Both the position numbers and the translations under genes were made by a program. A DNA stretch of 47,318 nt from an uncultured Clostridia bacterium (lineage in GTDB: Bacteria > Bacillota > Clostridia > Christensenellales > DTU072). The number at the start of each line of letters is the position of its first letter. Position 1 is the stretch's first letter. A model generated the notes under the pieces. That model was not told the origin of the DNA, did not search any database, and saw only the letters and a program-made list of their open reading frames with translations. Below are positions 1 through 8,782 of this stretch, one piece after another. Location: the NCBI GenBank assembly GCA_934274515.1, contig CAKQTC010000013.1, positions 1-47,318 on the forward strand. Direction: 5' to 3'.

Positions 1-300
1 ACCGAACAATGTTTACCTTCGGTTTTACCTTTTTCGGTACAAGTAGCCGCTACGGCAGGATCGATTACTTCGGTATGTCCGAGTGCGGCGGTTTCAGTTT
101 GTTCCTCGAGTATTTCGTTGCAAACCGAACAATGTTTACCTTCGGTTTTACCTTTTTCGGTACAAGTAGCCGCTACGGCAGGATCGATTACTTCGGTATG
201 ACCGAGTGCGGCGATTTCGGTTTGTTCCTCGAGTATTTCGTTGCAAACCGAACAATGTTTACCTTCGGTTAAACCTGTTTTTGTACAAGTAGCCGCTACG
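1..300. repeat. 123-bp tandem repeats inside the lipoprotein gene
   Basis: The word ACCGAACAATGTTTACC occurs at 1, 124 and 247, giving a period of 123 bp (41 codons). Copies are nearly identical at DNA level, differing by only a few bases, which suggests recent expansion or continuing recombination. More divergent copies of the same protein repeat extend to about 600. The array runs off the left edge, so copy number is unknown. Confidence 0.9.
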
Positions 301-869
301 GCAGGGTCGATTACTTCGGTATGTCCGAGCGGTTCGATATCAGTTACTTCCGTTTTTTCTTCGCAACGCGAGCAATGGTGAGATTTGCTACCTTGTTCTA
401 CGCAAGTTGCCGGTAAATCAATAGTCCATTCTTCGCTATAGTCATGTCCGAGCGGTTCGATTTCCGTTATTTCCGTTTTTTCGTCGCAACGCGTGCAATG
501 TTTCGATTTGCTACCTTTTAGCGTACAAGTAGGTTCTACGTCGGTAGTAAATACTGTTTCAAAATCGTGACCTAAAGCAGAAATTGTTTCTGTTTCGCTT
601 TTGCCGCAAGAACAGATACGTTTTCTTGTGCCGTCGGTAAGGCAGGTTGCATTTGTGACGATTTCCCATTCGCCGTATGCGTGGATGTGTTCCGTCGGGG
701 TATCCGGATTATTCGGCACGTCGGGGGTACTTGGTGTATCCGGATTATTCGGCGCGTCGGGGATAAAAGTGTCATTGTCTTTATCGTCTATCTGTCCGCA
801 AGCGGCGATAGATGTCGCAAGAGCGACAATGAAAAGAATAGATAAAAAAACTTTGAAAAAGCGTTTCAT
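1..869 (-). CDS. Cys-rich tandem-repeat lipoprotein, 3' end outside the window
   Basis: The reading frame starts at an ATG at 869, with AAGGAG a few bases upstream, and stays open to the window edge, so about 290 residues are visible. The signal peptide ends in a lipobox (IAAC, lipid-anchored Cys24). A Pro/Asp/Asn-rich linker of about 35 residues follows, in which NNPDTP recurs. The rest is a series of repeats with the pattern ATC(T)..G...HCS.C(N)E........LGH. The last three repeats are almost identical and 41 residues long. The spaced cysteines (one early, then CxxC) suggest small metal-binding or disulfide-stabilised modules, common in surface proteins of gut Firmicutes. A cell-surface adhesive or structural role is inference. 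It is not co-transcribed with certainty with the gene at 1085, which lies 215 nt upstream of it. Confidence 0.85.
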   Translation of the reverse strand, partial: MKRFFKVFLSILFIVALATSIAACGQIDDKDNDTFIPDAPNNPDTPSTPDVPNNPDTPTEHIHAYGEWEIVTNATCLTDGTRKRICSCGKSETETISALGHDFETVFTTDVEPTCTLKGSKSKHCTRCDEKTEITEIEPLGHDYSEEWTIDLPATCVEQGSKSHHCSRCEEKTEVTDIEPLGHTEVIDPAVAATCTKTGLTEGKHCSVCNEILEEQTEIAALGHTEVIDPAVAATCTEKGKTEGKHCSVCNEILEEQTETAALGHTEVIDPAVAATCTEKGKTEGKHCS

Positions 870-1084
870 AATTCTCTCTCCTTATACAAATAATTTTAAC
901 GTATATTTTTCACGTAAAAAATTAGACTATTTTTTTAAATATAGCATGTGGTGAAGAATTATGCAATAGTTTTTCATTAAAAGAATAGTTTAGTTGCTTT
1001 TTTTGACGTTTTATGTCCCGTAATGTTTTTGATTTTGCATTGCGGCAACGTGACGTTGCATTGCGGCTATCGTACTTCTTTTCG

Positions 1085-2782
1085 TTAATTCTTAATCCAC
1101 AGACACGGTACGACGCCTATTCCGCCTATCGTATGTCCTTTATCGGAAATTTTGAAATTCATTTCCCCGTTAACGGTATACTGTCCGTTTCCGTCGATGA
1201 CTCCCGTTCTGTCCGCACGTTCGCCTGCGCTACGAGTGTAATAAGCGACGTAGCCCGATCGGTTCGCCGACAGGTCAATACCGCTTGCAATAACGTAGTC
1301 CGTTGCTTTTGCCGGCGTTCCGCCGTTTACGCTGCCTTCCTTATAAACTTCGCCGTACGCGTCAACGAAAACTTTATCGTTCGTCGCGTTTCCGACGGCA
1401 TATAGTCTATCCTTATAATAAGCGACGGTTTTCCCGTTGTCCGACGTCGTTTCTGCGAGCAACGTTTTTTGCTTGTCGTTAAACGCCGCGCCGATAAACG
1501 TTTCGTTGAGAAAATATCTTAAATCGCTCGTTTCCCAATCGCACGCGTAATGCGTTTTGTCCGCGAGAACGACGTAATTCCCCGCGCTTTCGTCAAACGC
1601 GTACTTCGTCGCCGCAAGGTACTCTGTTACTTCCACGCACTCGACCGCGCGAAGTTTTACTTTGCCGTCCGCTCTTTCCGTAACCGACCATTTCATAGGC
1701 TCCGTTTTGAAAAAGTATCCGCCCGAAAAAACTCTCGACAACACGGGCGTGCCGTCGGAAAAATATGCAAGTGCGGCGTACGCTTGATCAAGTTTTTTCT
1801 TAACGTATCTTTTCCCGTCAAGAACGTAATATCCTTCTGTCGCCGTAACCGAACCCAACTTTTCTATCGTTTCTTTGTCGGAAACCACCGATCTCGGATA
1901 AAATCCGTAATAAACGTACTCCCCGACGTCGGCGTTCCCGTTGCCGTTTTCGTCAAGAAGAAAATAGCCGTCTTCCTCCACGCGTTTCTCTACGTCCAAA
2001 TTACACACGGAGCAAACGTATCCGCTGAATTTATGCTCGCAGGCAGCGTTGCAACGCGTACACTTTCCCGTCGCTGCGTCGTATTCGTGATCGGGGAACT
2101 CGTCGTAAACCTTCTTTGTCGCGGAACACTTTTTGCACGTATAAAGCGTGTACCCTAAATCGGGACAAACGACGGAAACGTAAACCCCGTCGTCGTAGTC
2201 GTGTAAATATTCCGTTCCGTCAACCATAAAACGGTCGCCGCACTCTGAACATTCGTAAACGACTTTCCCGTAATGAGTGCAATCGGCGTTTTCTCTCGCC
2301 ACTACTTTATAAGAATGAGCAAGTCGGTCGATTCGTTCCTCTCTAATTCTTCCGCAAACTCTACACTCGAAAGTTCTGCTTCCCTCTTTATCGCAAGTCG
2401 GCGGAACGTCGGTAAAAACGTCGCTATGCCCTTTCGCTTTGATTACGACTTTGTACTCGCCGTACTTGTCTGACTTGTAGACGCGCTCTCCGCTTTCCGT
2501 GCAAGTCGCCGCTTTCTCGGTAAGAGTATAGTTTTCTTCGGATAAAATCGGAATAAAGATTTCGAACTCTTTTCCGCATACGGAGCATACCGCTTTCCCT
2601 GCGCCTACGCTCTTCTCTGTAGGCTCGGTTTCCGCCGTCAACTTGCCGATTACGTGTTCGCACTGTTTTTCGTCGTCCTTGTCGGGGCGGGCGGGCGGGG
2701 TGTTCGTGCAGCCGAAAAACGCCGCAAAAGCGGCGATTATTATCGTTAAAAAACAAATCCTTCGCGCTAGTTTACTTGCCAT
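1085..2782 (-). CDS. Lipoprotein with CxxC repeats and a DUF6273-like C-terminal domain
   Basis: This 565-residue protein begins with a signal peptide and lipobox (FFGC, Cys25). Residues about 40-265 contain many CxxC pairs in degenerate repeats (for example CSVCGKEF, CRVCGR, CSECGD, CKKCSA, CTRCNA), related in style to the repeats of the neighbour at 1-869. The C-terminal part reads like a DUF6273 domain: W(S) near the start, then SDLRYFLNETFIGAAF, a central DKVF motif and a final GVVPCLWI. DUF6273 occurs in extracellular proteins of Clostridia and has no established activity. GGAG precedes the ATG. Its start overlaps the end of the upstream LRR lipoprotein gene by 11 nt, which implies translational coupling and a shared transcript. 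The role at the cell surface is unknown. Confidence 0.8.
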   Translation of the reverse strand: MASKLARRICFLTIIIAAFAAFFGCTNTPPARPDKDDEKQCEHVIGKLTAETEPTEKSVGAGKAVCSVCGKEFEIFIPILSEENYTLTEKAATCTESGERVYKSDKYGEYKVVIKAKGHSDVFTDVPPTCDKEGSRTFECRVCGRIREERIDRLAHSYKVVARENADCTHYGKVVYECSECGDRFMVDGTEYLHDYDDGVYVSVVCPDLGYTLYTCKKCSATKKVYDEFPDHEYDAATGKCTRCNAACEHKFSGYVCSVCNLDVEKRVEEDGYFLLDENGNGNADVGEYVYYGFYPRSVVSDKETIEKLGSVTATEGYYVLDGKRYVKKKLDQAYAALAYFSDGTPVLSRVFSGGYFFKTEPMKWSVTERADGKVKLRAVECVEVTEYLAATKYAFDESAGNYVVLADKTHYACDWETSDLRYFLNETFIGAAFNDKQKTLLAETTSDNGKTVAYYKDRLYAVGNATNDKVFVDAYGEVYKEGSVNGGTPAKATDYVIASGIDLSANRSGYVAYYTRSAGERADRTGVIDGNGQYTVNGEMNFKISDKGHTIGGIGVVPCLWIKN

Positions 2783-4166
2783 AAGTTACTTTCTCCGTCT
2801 TACAAAGTAAAAAAGCGTCGTTGTCTATCGCTATTTCCTGCTTTGGCAGGGTAAACGCGACATTGCCGTACCGCATCGAATAAAACGCGTACTTCTTCAC
2901 GCTCGTTACCGTGGCAGGCAACGTTACTTCTCCGCGAAAATCGTTAAACACGTACTCGTCAACGTACGAATAAGTCGTCCGTTCGTCAAAACCGATTTTG
3001 GACGAGCAGCGATAAAACGCGTTGCGTCCTATCGTTTTGACAAAATCGGGAATAATCAAGGTTTTCCCTTCATACCCGGCAAACGCGCTTTCACCGAGTT
3101 CGCTTATGCCCGTTGCGGTAAAATCTATTTCCGCGGTCGAACCGAAAAACGGACTGCCGCTTATGCTCTTGACCGTAGACGGAATAACGAGTTTGCTCCC
3201 TTTGTACCCGTCAAACTCGCCCATAGCAAGTCTGTCAATCGAGCAGTCGTCGGAAAACCCGACTTCCGCGGTGCTTTCGTAAAACGCTCTGCGCCGTATC
3301 TCTTTTATGTTTTTGCCGATAACCACTTTTCCTTTGTAATACGCAAACGAATATTCGCTCAACGCTTTCAGCGCGCTGCTTTTCAATTCGACTTCGTACG
3401 TTCCTCCCGAAAAAGCATAACCCGCTACGTCGGATAACGGGTTGACCGCCGAAAACTTTGTTTTCCGCGCTTGCCCTACCGCAACGAGTTTGGTTCCGCC
3501 GGCACAATAAAGCGCGCCGCCTGCCGAAAAATACTTTTCGTTGTCCGCGCTTACGTCTATCCGCTCGAGAGATTGACAATTAAAAAACGCTCCGTCTTCG
3601 ACTAAGGAAATCGCGTCGGAAACGGTTATCGATTTAAGTGTGGAATTACCGCTAAACGCGCCGAAAGCGATAGCGGTTATTTTTTTGCCTTCGTAAGAAA
3701 CCGAAAGCGTAAGTTCTTCCGCTTTCCCGTTATAACCGATTATGCTAAGCGTTTTGTCTTCGTTAACGCGGTACCGCACGCCGTTCGGCGCGTCCACTTC
3801 TCCGTCGGGCTCGTTGAAATCCGAATTCGAGCGACGTTTTTCCCACTTGGCGTATAACGTTATATCGGTTTTTATGTTTTTTTGATCTTCTTTCGAAAAC
3901 GGTTTTGAATAATCTTTATCGTAATACCAACCTAAAAAGCGATACCCGGCGCGTATGGGTTCGTTCGGCATAACCCCGGGTTTTGCGTGAGTGGTCGCCA
4001 CCGGCGCGATGACGAGCGGAGTGTCCGAATTTTCAAACCCCGTAACGAAAGTAACGACTATTCCGTCGTCAACCTTTCCGCCGTTCCTGTCGCACGCCGC
4101 CAAAGACGCGAAACAAACCGCGACAAATGCAAAAATCAATATAATTTTGATAATTTTGTTTTTCAT
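2772..4166 (-). CDS. Lipoprotein with InlB-type repeat and BspA-type leucine-rich repeats
   Basis: The frame is open further upstream, but the start is placed at the ATG at 4166, which begins a clear signal peptide with lipobox SLAAC (Cys25), giving 464 residues. Residues about 35-110 form one Listeria-Bacteroides (InlB B-type) repeat with the hallmark AGYRFLGWYYD and ITLYAKW. Residues about 125-464 are leucine-rich repeats of the BspA/LRR_5 type, with motifs such as AFGAFSGNSTLKSITV and GAFFNCQSLERIDVS. Such proteins are exported and mediate binding to host or microbial surfaces in characterised cases; that role here is inference. No Shine-Dalgarno is visible and the promoter lies almost on the start codon. 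It forms an operon with the gene ending at 1085. Confidence 0.85.
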   Translation of the reverse strand: MKNKIIKIILIFAFVAVCFASLAACDRNGGKVDDGIVVTFVTGFENSDTPLVIAPVATTHAKPGVMPNEPIRAGYRFLGWYYDKDYSKPFSKEDQKNIKTDITLYAKWEKRRSNSDFNEPDGEVDAPNGVRYRVNEDKTLSIIGYNGKAEELTLSVSYEGKKITAIAFGAFSGNSTLKSITVSDAISLVEDGAFFNCQSLERIDVSADNEKYFSAGGALYCAGGTKLVAVGQARKTKFSAVNPLSDVAGYAFSGGTYEVELKSSALKALSEYSFAYYKGKVVIGKNIKEIRRRAFYESTAEVGFSDDCSIDRLAMGEFDGYKGSKLVIPSTVKSISGSPFFGSTAEIDFTATGISELGESAFAGYEGKTLIIPDFVKTIGRNAFYRCSSKIGFDERTTYSYVDEYVFNDFRGEVTLPATVTSVKKYAFYSMRYGNVAFTLPKQEIAIDNDAFLLCKTEKVTYGK

Positions 4167-4174
4167 TTTACTAA

Positions 4175-4204
4175 ATAATATAATAGTAAGACAAACTTTG
4201 TCAA
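4175..4204 (-). promoter_or_regulatory. SigmaA-type promoter of the LRR lipoprotein operon
   Basis: On the minus strand TTGACA (4204-4199) is separated by 18 nt from TATTAT (4180-4175). The predicted transcription start, about 7 nt further on, falls at about 4168, only two bases from the ATG at 4166. This suggests a leaderless or nearly leaderless mRNA. Confidence 0.65.
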
Positions 4205-4251
4205 GTCTTAAACTTTTTCGAAAACAACCTTGCTCGAAAACACGAATACGA

Positions 4252-5391
4252 CTACTCGTACGCGCCGTTTTCGTCGTACCCGTCGAGAAAGTTAATCTCT
4301 GCACCGTTCATTTTGTAAGCGATTATTTTATCGAGATTTACGTTCTCCACGCTGCGGAAAATACACTTCTCGACTTCGGGGTTGTTCTCTTTGAGCGTTT
4401 TTATAAGTTGTTTTACTTCTTGCCGCTTGCTTTTCGTTCTTCCGTCGGGTTCGCACGTCGTGCAAGTATCGGTAAATTTGCAGGCGCATTGAATAAAATG
4501 TAACTCGTTATAGTCGCGCCACGCTTTTATGTCGTCTTCGCGTATAAAATACATCGGACGAATAAGTTCCATTCCTTTGAAATTGCTCGAATGAAGTTTC
4601 GGCATCATGGTTTGTATCTGCGCGCCGTAAAGCATAGCCATAAGTATGGTTTCTATTACGTCGTCGTAGTGATGCCCGAGCGCGATTTTGTTGCAACCGC
4701 TCTCCTTTGCAAAACGATAAAGGTATCCCCTTCTCATTCTCGCGCAAACGTAACACGGCGACTTTTCGATATTGAAAACGGCGTCGAAAATATTCGATTC
4801 GTAGACGGTAATCGGCACGTTAAGTCTACGCGCGTTCTCTTCGATAATCTGCCTGTTTATCGCGTTGTAGCCGGGGTCCATAACGATATACTCGACGTCG
4901 AATTCCACGTCGCTGTGACGTTTTAGTTCTTGAAACAGTTTCGCCATAAGCATCGAATCTTTGCCACCCGATATGCATACCGCGATTTTATCCCCTTGTT
5001 TAATCAACTCATACTGCTTGATTGCTTTGATAAACTTACTAAAAGTGTCGCGCTTAAACTTCTTTTGAATACTGTGCTCTACGCGCTTACAGTAATCTTC
5101 GTCCGCTTGCTTCGCTAATTGCGCTCTTAACCACTCGATATATCCGCCTTTTAGACTAAACGCGTCATACCCTTTCTTCCTCAATTCTTCGACGACGGAC
5201 AAACTCTTCTCTCCGCGCGCGCAATAAACGATTATTTGCTTCGATCGGTCAAACTCGCCCGATAACAGTTCTTCTTCGCTTTTATGCTCGGACGACGGAA
5301 TTAACCCGTAATTTCTCTCGAACTCCGAACGCATGTCAAACACGACCCGTTCTTCCCCGTCAGCCAAAAAATCCGCTACCGTTATCTCCAT
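4252..5391 (-). CDS. Rhodanese-TtcA fusion, predicted tRNA sulfur-transfer enzyme
   Basis: The 379-residue protein joins two domains. Residues 1-90 are a rhodanese domain with an active-site loop YCARGEKS (Cys57) able to carry persulfide sulfur. From about residue 105 there is a PP-loop ATPase of the TtcA/TilS family with SGGKDS at 141-146, the family's CYVCARMRRG motif (CxxC) and GHHYDD. Further cysteines (CACKFTDTCTTC) lie near the C-terminus. TtcA proteins thiolate cytidine-32 of tRNA using a Fe-S cluster. Fusion to rhodanese suggests the sulfur donor is built in. The exact tRNA target is not certain, because close homologues modify other positions. GGAG precedes the ATG. Confidence 0.85.
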   Translation of the reverse strand: MEITVADFLADGEERVVFDMRSEFERNYGLIPSSEHKSEEELLSGEFDRSKQIIVYCARGEKSLSVVEELRKKGYDAFSLKGGYIEWLRAQLAKQADEDYCKRVEHSIQKKFKRDTFSKFIKAIKQYELIKQGDKIAVCISGGKDSMLMAKLFQELKRHSDVEFDVEYIVMDPGYNAINRQIIEENARRLNVPITVYESNIFDAVFNIEKSPCYVCARMRRGYLYRFAKESGCNKIALGHHYDDVIETILMAMLYGAQIQTMMPKLHSSNFKGMELIRPMYFIREDDIKAWRDYNELHFIQCACKFTDTCTTCEPDGRTKSKRQEVKQLIKTLKENNPEVEKCIFRSVENVNLDKIIAYKMNGAEINFLDGYDENGAYE

Positions 5392-5441
5392 TCTTTCTCC
5401 GTTTTTCTTTTTTCTATTGTTAATGCTTATATCCCGTTTCG

Positions 5442-5492
5442 GATTGCCGTTTTATAAGGTTTGGTCACCCGTTCTGCGGAAAGTCGGCAATC
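5442..5492. repeat. Inverted repeat between the MBL and TtcA genes
   Basis: GATTGCCG (5442-5449) and CGGCAATC (5485-5492) form a perfect 8-bp inverted repeat enclosing 35 nt that can form further small hairpins (CCGCAGAACGG on the minus strand). There is no clear T-run for a terminator. Its function is unknown. Confidence 0.5.
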
Positions 5493-5499
5493 AAAATTT

Positions 5500-6303
5500 T
5501 TAACTGAGTTCGATTTTTTCTAGGTCGTCAGGGACGAACAGCCTGCCCGAAAAATATTTTTTACCTTCGGAAGAATACAGTTCCTTGCGATTTTTCAGGT
5601 TTTTGTCTTCGGTGTGGTACAGGATGAGGTTTTTTGCGCCGAGTTTTTCGGCGACGGCGCACGCGTCAATAACAGTGGAATGGTGTTTGGCGTACGGCTC
5701 GAAAATATCCGATTGAGAATGAAGGCAGAACGCCTCGTGAAGCAGCCATTCGCTGTTTACCGCATATGGGTACTCGCTATCCGTATACGGCTCGTCGCCG
5801 CAACAAGTAAGTTTTTTGCCGTTATCAAGCGTCATCGTAAACCCGAACTGTTTTGCTTTTGTGGAATGAATATCGAAAAACGTCACGTCTTTTCCGATAA
5901 TCGAATGAGTTTCGCCGTCTTTGACTTCGATGAAAAACACTCTTTCGCCGATAAGTTTCGATTGCGACGATTGTAAAAGCGCGACACAGGCGTCGGACAG
6001 AATAGTCGTTACTTCGTCGTGTCCGTAAATATTAACCGTTCCGTCGAACTTGCCTTTATTCATATTTTGGCAAATTATACGAACGAGCCAAATCACTCCC
6101 AGTATATGGTCGATATGTTTATGAGTGACGATAACGTCGCGGATATCGTTTAACCGAATTCCCGCGCGGTTTAACTGAGTAAGTATGCCGTTTCCGCCGC
6201 CTGCGTCCACGAGCACCTTTTTACCGTTGTCATCGATGACGAAACAGGTGTTATAACACTCCGTCACAGACGCATTCCCCGTCCCCAACATCGTAATGTC
6301 CAT
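5500..6303 (-). CDS. MBL-fold hydrolase, RNase Z-like
   Basis: A 267-residue metallo-beta-lactamase-fold protein. The N-terminus DITMLGTGNA is typical of the RNase Z/ElaC branch, and THKHIDHILG carries the HxHxDH zinc motif. Later metal-ligand candidates are CCGDEPYTDS and ILYHTEDKN. Family members cut tRNA 3' trailers or hydrolyse phosphodiesters. This one lacks enough distinctive sequence to choose between them. The Shine-Dalgarno AAGGAG sits just before the ATG. The gene follows the TtcA fusion gene on the same strand. Confidence 0.75.
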   Translation of the reverse strand: MDITMLGTGNASVTECYNTCFVIDDNGKKVLVDAGGGNGILTQLNRAGIRLNDIRDVIVTHKHIDHILGVIWLVRIICQNMNKGKFDGTVNIYGHDEVTTILSDACVALLQSSQSKLIGERVFFIEVKDGETHSIIGKDVTFFDIHSTKAKQFGFTMTLDNGKKLTCCGDEPYTDSEYPYAVNSEWLLHEAFCLHSQSDIFEPYAKHHSTVIDACAVAEKLGAKNLILYHTEDKNLKNRKELYSSEGKKYFSGRLFVPDDLEKIELS

Positions 6304-6330
6304 ATCTTCTCCTTGTTCTTTTCGTAAAAT

Positions 6331-8763
6331 CTACTTTCTTTTTAGTTCCTTTTTCAAAATGTCGATAAACGCGTCCGCCGCGTGCGGATAGTTTACCATA
6401 AGTTCGTTTTTCGCAAACGCTTCGCGCTGTTCTTTCAGCGGATCCGCGCCGCCGATAACGACCTCGCGAATAAATTTCGTAATATCTTCTTCGCAAAACG
6501 CGCGATAGTACTGTTCCATACATTTTTGCCCGAGCGGAACGAGCGTGGTGTTTACCGCTTCTTCCGATTTAAGCATATAACAACACGGTTTCATCGTGTA
6601 TAGATATTCTCCGATGAACGAACCGCAGTCGTGTATCATCGCGTCGCTGTCCGCAAACGCCTGCATATAATCGCCGCTCGTGTCATACGCAAGATTCGAG
6701 TTCGATAGCAACCTCTCCATATATTTATCTATTTGTTCCTGCGTCCAAACCTTGTGCGCTCTCAAATTCGACAACAATAGCGGGTGCGGACGGAAAACGA
6801 AATCGACTTCCGGAAACATCTTCGGCAACTTTTGGAAGTACTCGGCGTAGGTGATAAAATTGCCTATATTAAGCGATTTACTTCCCCAAACCGTGTGATG
6901 CGGACAAATCATAATGCGCTTGCGAGCGTGTTTCTGCGGCACGATATCCGCAAGTTTATCCATTTTAAGATAGCCGGTAACCACGCCGTTTCTACCCTTT
7001 ATTATCTCCGTTTGTTTAAGATGCTCCAAGTTACTTTCGGTTTCCAACGTGCATTTCCACATATAGTTATAAAACGGCATCGCGATTACTTCGTCCCAAA
7101 ACTTCAACGCGGCGAAACCGTAACTTACGTAAATCGGCAAGACGTTTCTATTTAGATAATACGCCGCTTTATGATACGGATGCACCATAGAGTCATACGG
7201 ATTTGCAAAAAACATTATCGGATAATTTTCGTAAAGATCTACAAATTTTCCTTTTGTCGAGTCATATCCGTTTATTACGCGCTCTCCGTACGCGTCGCGC
7301 AACTCGTTATATGCGTCAACGTACTGCTTGTACCATTTTGTATACGGCAACGTTAATTGCGGTAAAACGATAATATACGGGTCAAAATTATTATCGTTAA
7401 TCATTTTTTCAAATATCGGTTTAGCGGGGAAAACGCTCTTAAACACCACCAAAAACGCTACTGGTATTTTTTTATTGACGTATTTTTTAGTGATTTTCAA
7501 TACTTTTTCTCTATACGATTTTTGCTGCTTATTAAAACTTGCGAGTTTGTTTTCAAACGTAGTTTCGCTCGCTTTTGTCGTCAGATACTCTCGATAATCG
7601 GCAATCGTTTTTTTGTTTTCTTTATAGTCTTCGTATTTTTGCAACGCTAAACGAATTAACTGTTCGGATAGACATTTGTGAACCGTTAAATCGCATTTTT
7701 CGATAAACGACAGAAATTTTTTCGCCAAAACTTTCCCGTCGTGATATTTTTCTACAAAATTTAAGGTTTCTTTCCCTATATCGTCGCCTTTCTTTTCTAG
7801 ATATATTTCATCGTAAATTTGTCGTATTTCTATGTTTTCGTCAGACGTTTGTTCGTTTTTTGACGACGCATTCAGATTTCCGTTTTGCAATTCATAGAAT
7901 TTTCTATACTCGTTCTCTTTTCCTATTACCGGGACGTAAACGGGAATCCCGCACGCCGCCGCACTTAACGCGGTTTCGCCGCTCGCTATTACGAAGTCTG
8001 CATTGTCGCAAAGGTATTCGAGCCATTTTCGTTTGTCCGACTCGCCGTTATAAACGACCTGTATCGAAACGTCTTTTCTTATATTTTTGACCGAGTCGAA
8101 CCTTATCCACCGTCTTATTCCTCCGAGCGTATGCACTTTAATCCTTTTAACGTCTTCTTCCTCGATAAAATCTCGCAACAACGCATTAATTCTATTCCAA
8201 TAACTTTCTACGGAATCTAAACAAACGCCTATGTCGATTTCGTTATCGATAAGTTTCTTGCTGTGACGGTATTTTTCATTTTCGTCGTTTATAAAAGCCG
8301 CAATTATATCGTCTTCGTTGTATACGCGTTTTTCCGATATTTCTTCTTCGTCCGCTGAACAAAAACAATCGGAATTAAGATATACGCAATTATTTTTGCT
8401 TAGTTCCGACAGGGAATTCGCTATGTTCTTTATCCCCGTTCCGCTCTCTACCCATTTACAAGCGTCGCCGCTATATGAATAAAAACACAATTTGGTATTC
8501 GGATAGTTTTTAATTTCCGCAAGCAAATGGATTGCATAATTTATCGGACAACAAAAAATCGCGTCCGAGAATTTTTTCGCGTCAAAGTCTTTTAGCGAGA
8601 TTTCGTTTAATTTTTCGAATTGACCTACTTCGTCGTAATCGTTGACGAAACAGACGTCATACCCGTCCGCGTTCGATAATTCCGCCGCTAAATTGTAAAA
8701 GAATTTTTGGTCGCCGCCTAACTCTTTCCCCGTTTCAATAAAAAAAACTATTTTTTTTCTCAT
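6331..8763 (-). CDS. Two-domain transferase with CDP-glycerol glycerophosphotransferase-like C-terminus
   Basis: The 810-residue protein has an N-terminal glycosyltransferase-like half (residues 1-350), opening with KIVFFIETGKELGGDQKFFYN and containing DFVIASGETALSAAACGIPV, the acceptor-independent nucleotide-sugar-site pattern of GT-B enzymes. The C-terminal half (about 430-810) matches the CDP-glycerol:polyglycerophosphate glycerophosphotransferase family, with ICPHHTVWG, FVFRPHPLLL and ADSDAMIHDCGSFIGEY. In that family the His and the Ser/Asp-rich motif bind CDP-glycerol. It probably builds a phosphoglycerol- or sugar-containing surface polymer. It sits 19 nt downstream of another large transferase gene in a saccharide cluster. 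No membrane segment is evident. Confidence 0.75.
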   Translation of the reverse strand: MRKKIVFFIETGKELGGDQKFFYNLAAELSNADGYDVCFVNDYDEVGQFEKLNEISLKDFDAKKFSDAIFCCPINYAIHLLAEIKNYPNTKLCFYSYSGDACKWVESGTGIKNIANSLSELSKNNCVYLNSDCFCSADEEEISEKRVYNEDDIIAAFINDENEKYRHSKKLIDNEIDIGVCLDSVESYWNRINALLRDFIEEEDVKRIKVHTLGGIRRWIRFDSVKNIRKDVSIQVVYNGESDKRKWLEYLCDNADFVIASGETALSAAACGIPVYVPVIGKENEYRKFYELQNGNLNASSKNEQTSDENIEIRQIYDEIYLEKKGDDIGKETLNFVEKYHDGKVLAKKFLSFIEKCDLTVHKCLSEQLIRLALQKYEDYKENKKTIADYREYLTTKASETTFENKLASFNKQQKSYREKVLKITKKYVNKKIPVAFLVVFKSVFPAKPIFEKMINDNNFDPYIIVLPQLTLPYTKWYKQYVDAYNELRDAYGERVINGYDSTKGKFVDLYENYPIMFFANPYDSMVHPYHKAAYYLNRNVLPIYVSYGFAALKFWDEVIAMPFYNYMWKCTLETESNLEHLKQTEIIKGRNGVVTGYLKMDKLADIVPQKHARKRIMICPHHTVWGSKSLNIGNFITYAEYFQKLPKMFPEVDFVFRPHPLLLSNLRAHKVWTQEQIDKYMERLLSNSNLAYDTSGDYMQAFADSDAMIHDCGSFIGEYLYTMKPCCYMLKSEEAVNTTLVPLGQKCMEQYYRAFCEEDITKFIREVVIGGADPLKEQREAFAKNELMVNYPHAADAFIDILKKELKRK

Positions 8764-8782
8764 TTTTGTTCTCTCGTTTTAA

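Noticed and set aside
1..300. CRISPR-like periodicity
   Set aside because: The 123-bp units are contiguous, in frame and nearly identical throughout, with no spacers; they are coding repeats.
1038..1067. Terminator after the DUF6273 lipoprotein gene
   Set aside because: GCAACGTGACGTTGC forms a 6-bp hairpin flanked by direct repeats GCATTGCGGC, but no T-run follows on the minus strand.
4166..4304. Upstream extension of the LRR lipoprotein
   Set aside because: It would put residues before a classical signal peptide and includes the promoter.
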